A DNA stretch of 64,000 nucleotides from Paeniglutamicibacter quisquiliarum (GTDB taxonomy: Bacteria > Actinomycetota > Actinomycetes > Actinomycetales > Micrococcaceae): assembly GCF_019084045.1 (NCBI RefSeq), contig NZ_JAHRED010000013.1:35943-99942 (forward strand), written 5' to 3'. Of the stretch, positions 62,248-64,000 are shown one piece after another (the stretch's first letter is position 1; each line of letters begins with the position of its first letter). The position numbers were made by a program, and so were the translations under genes. The notes beneath the pieces are model-generated. The model did no database searches. It worked only from the letters and a program-made list of their open reading frames with translations, and was not told where the DNA came from.

Positions 62248-62949
62248 CTGTCAGACAGCCGGACGGCCGGACCGCAGCCCGTCGTCCGGGTCAGCGCGGC
62301 CGAGGCCGTATTCACGGCCATCCGCGATGCCATCGAGTCCGGGGAGCTGCCCGTGGGGCACAAGCTGAGCTCCGAGTCGGTGCTCGCCGGAAAATTCGCC
62401 GTCAGCCGTTCGGTCGTTCGCGAGGCACTGCGCTCCTGCGCCGCCCTTGGCCTCACCGAGACGCACACCGGCAAGGGAACCTTTGTCATCGCGGGCAAGG
62501 CCAGCGACGACCTGGTGCTGGGCAAGTTCTCCGCGCGCAGCCTCATGGAAGCGCGCCCGCACATCGAGATCCCCGCGGCGGAACTCGCCGCCACCCGCGC
62601 CACCCCCGACCAGCTCGAGGAGCTGCGCGGCATCATCGAGGCCATGGAGGACGAGGACGACGCCGAGCGCTGGGTGGCCCTCGACGCAAGCTTCCATGCC
62701 ACGATCGCCGCGGCCAGCGGCAACGGGGTCTTTGAGCGGGTTGTGGGCGACATCCGCGAGGCCATGGTCAACCAGTCAGAGACCATCAACCTCATCACCG
62801 GACGCCAGCACCCCTCGCGCGCCGAACACCGCGAGATCCTCGCCGCCATCGAGGCGCGCGACGGCGCCGCGGCGGGCAAGGCCATGGCCGGTCACCTAGC
62901 CGCGGTCGACGAAGCACTGACCACGATCCTTGGAGCGGAAACCGCATGA
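62242..62949 (+). CDS. GntR/FadR-type regulator
   Basis: From ATG 62242 this protein has 235 residues. The winged helix (SAAEAVFTAIRDAIESGELPVGHKLSSESVLAGKFAVSRSVVREALRSCAALG) is followed by TGKGTFVI and an FCD domain (ALDASFHATIAAASGN and SRAEHREILAAIEARDGAAAGKAMAGHLAAV with metal-type Asp/His). It is divergent from the amidohydrolase-MFS operon and overlaps the asparaginase start by 4 bases. It could therefore coordinate amide uptake, hydrolysis and deamidation. GTG 62218 in frame is less likely because it lies inside the promoter. Confidence 0.87.
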   Translation: MNLSDSRTAGPQPVVRVSAAEAVFTAIRDAIESGELPVGHKLSSESVLAGKFAVSRSVVREALRSCAALGLTETHTGKGTFVIAGKASDDLVLGKFSARSLMEARPHIEIPAAELAATRATPDQLEELRGIIEAMEDEDDAERWVALDASFHATIAAASGNGVFERVVGDIREAMVNQSETINLITGRQHPSRAEHREILAAIEARDGAAAGKAMAGHLAAVDEALTTILGAETA

Positions 62950-63911
62950 GCACTCCCACCTTCCCGGCCCACGCCCCGCTGGCCGTGCAAACCCGCGGCG
63001 AGCTGGTGGAAAGCGTCCACTACGGATCGCTGGTAGCCCTGGACGCAGCCGGCCGGACCGTGCTGACGCGCGGCGAGCCGACGGCCCCGATCTATCCGCG
63101 CTCGGCCCTGAAGCCGCTGATGGCCGTGGCCATGGTGCGCGCCGGACTGCAGCTCTCCGCCGAGCAGCTGGCACTGGCCTCCGCCAGCCATTCGGGCTCC
63201 GCCGACCACCGCGACCTGGCCGCGAAGATCCTCGCCGACGCCGGGCTGGAACCCGGCGCGCTGCGCAACTCCACCGACCTGCCCTACGGAGTGGCCGAGC
63301 GCCGGGAATGGATCGAGGCGGGCAACGGTCCCACCCACTTGGCGCAGAACTGCTCGGGCAAGCACGCCGCGATGCTGGCCACCTGCCTGCTCAACGGCTG
63401 GGACACCGAGACCTACCTGCGGCACGACCACCCGCTGCCCACCCTCATCCGCGAGGTCGTCGCCGAGCTCACTGGAGAACCGACCACCGTGGTGAGCACC
63501 GACGGCTGCGGCACGGAGGTCTTCGCCCTCTCCCTGGCTTCCATGGCCCGGGCCTTCGGGACACTCGTGACCGCACCCGCTGGCACCGCCGAGCACCAGG
63601 TCGCGAACGCCATGCGCACCCACCCGGAGATGGTTGCCGGCCTCGGACGCGACGTCACCGCGCTGATGGAAACCTTCCCCGGGGTGCTGGCCAAGGACGG
63701 GTTCGAGGGCATCCAGCTCATCGCCCTGCCCGACGGCTCGGCCGTGGCGCTGAAGATCTCCGACGGAGGCGACCGGGCCCGGATGCCCGCCGCCGTCCCC
63801 GCGTTGCTGGCCCTGGGACTGGATCCGGCCAAGCTGGCCGCATTCGACAACCTGCCCGTGCTCGGCGGCGGAAATCCCGTCGGCACGCTGGCCGGGCTGC
63901 CCTTCCCCTAG
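62946..63911 (+). CDS. L-asparaginase II-family protein
   Basis: This 321-residue protein belongs to the asparaginase II (Rhizobium AnsA-like, Pfam Asparaginase_II) family, unrelated in fold to EcAII. Marks are RGELVESVHYGSLVALDAAGR at the start, YPRSALKPLMAVAMV (50-64), ASASHSGSADHRD, NCSGKHAAMLATC near 135, STDGCGTEVFALSL, and the final VLGGGNPVGTLAG. Such enzymes release ammonia from asparagine. The start codon overlaps the GntR stop (ATGA), so it is coupled to that regulator. The remaining 89 bp of the window hold no gene that I can see. Confidence 0.9.
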   Translation: MSTPTFPAHAPLAVQTRGELVESVHYGSLVALDAAGRTVLTRGEPTAPIYPRSALKPLMAVAMVRAGLQLSAEQLALASASHSGSADHRDLAAKILADAGLEPGALRNSTDLPYGVAERREWIEAGNGPTHLAQNCSGKHAAMLATCLLNGWDTETYLRHDHPLPTLIREVVAELTGEPTTVVSTDGCGTEVFALSLASMARAFGTLVTAPAGTAEHQVANAMRTHPEMVAGLGRDVTALMETFPGVLAKDGFEGIQLIALPDGSAVALKISDGGDRARMPAAVPALLALGLDPAKLAAFDNLPVLGGGNPVGTLAGLPFP

Positions 63912-64000
63912 CGCCCCGTCCACCCGCTTCACGCAAGCCCGCGGTTGCTGGCGCGCGCCCAAAAACTCCCACCCCCTGCACATCCGCCTCACCGCCACCC

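Overview
The window is high-GC DNA (about two thirds G+C by eye) with dense, often overlapping genes, several GTG and TTG start codons, and ACT-domain malic enzyme, DUF6986, mycothiol-dependent-type and FBP proteins. All of this fits an actinobacterium of the Micrococcaceae (Arthrobacter/Paeniglutamicibacter type). That placement is inference from gene content. I saw no tRNA, rRNA, CRISPR array or phage. Mobile DNA is limited to one truncated IS481-type element and a possible IS21-type end.

The main theme is catabolism of nitrogen-rich and sugar-derived compounds, laid out as separate regulated blocks. (1) 1-1965: end of a 2-keto-3-deoxygluconate permease, an HpcH/HpaI aldolase and a GntR regulator. 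(2) 3004-6539: urate-to-allantoin operon (OHCU decarboxylase, HIU hydrolase, uricase, NCS2 permease). (3) 6679-9791: CocE-type hydrolase divergent from an ArsR-like regulator, with a perfect inverted repeat between them. (4) 10046-11602: AbgT transporter, followed by IS debris ending one base from the stop of an IclR repressor. (5) 12645-18770: IclR repressor and divergent malic enzyme, malate synthase, DUF6986 lyase-like protein and ureidoglycine aminohydrolase. (6) 20427-28130: complete L-rhamnose locus (LacI repressor, mutarotase, isomerase, MFS, aldolase-dehydrogenase fusion, rhamnulokinase). (7) 31381-40363: allantoin-type permease and Asp/Glu racemase-like protein, divergent from the glycerate pathway (hydroxypyruvate isomerase, tartronate semialdehyde reductase, glyoxylate carboligase, glycerate kinase) and allantoinase. 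(8) 44652-49640: MatC-like transporter, class III CoA-transferase and AccD-AccA-like fusion, divergent from a FadR-type regulator. (9) 49667-63911: transporter/hydrolase/regulator pairs (M20 peptidase + MFS, EamA exporter, maleylacetate reductase, MarR/drug exporter, amidohydrolase + MFS, GntR + asparaginase).

The blocks can work together. Urate enters as purine, becomes allantoin, and ureidoglycine/ureidoglycolate chemistry yields glyoxylate. Glyoxylate then leaves by Gcl-GlxR-GlxK to glycerate phosphate, or by malate synthase and malic enzyme to pyruvate. A similar 16-bp motif lies at both the malic enzyme promoter and the hydroxypyruvate isomerase promoter, suggesting that one IclR protein controls both halves. 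Xanthine dehydrogenase, allantoate hydrolase, ureidoglycolate lyase and urease are not in the window.

The best candidate for something new is block 8. It looks like a small dicarboxylate (malonate-like) route in which a CoA-transferase activates the acid and an unusual biotin-independent AccD-AccA fusion decarboxylates it. Second is the racemase-family protein whose first catalytic Cys is Gly, the pattern known from arylmalonate decarboxylase.
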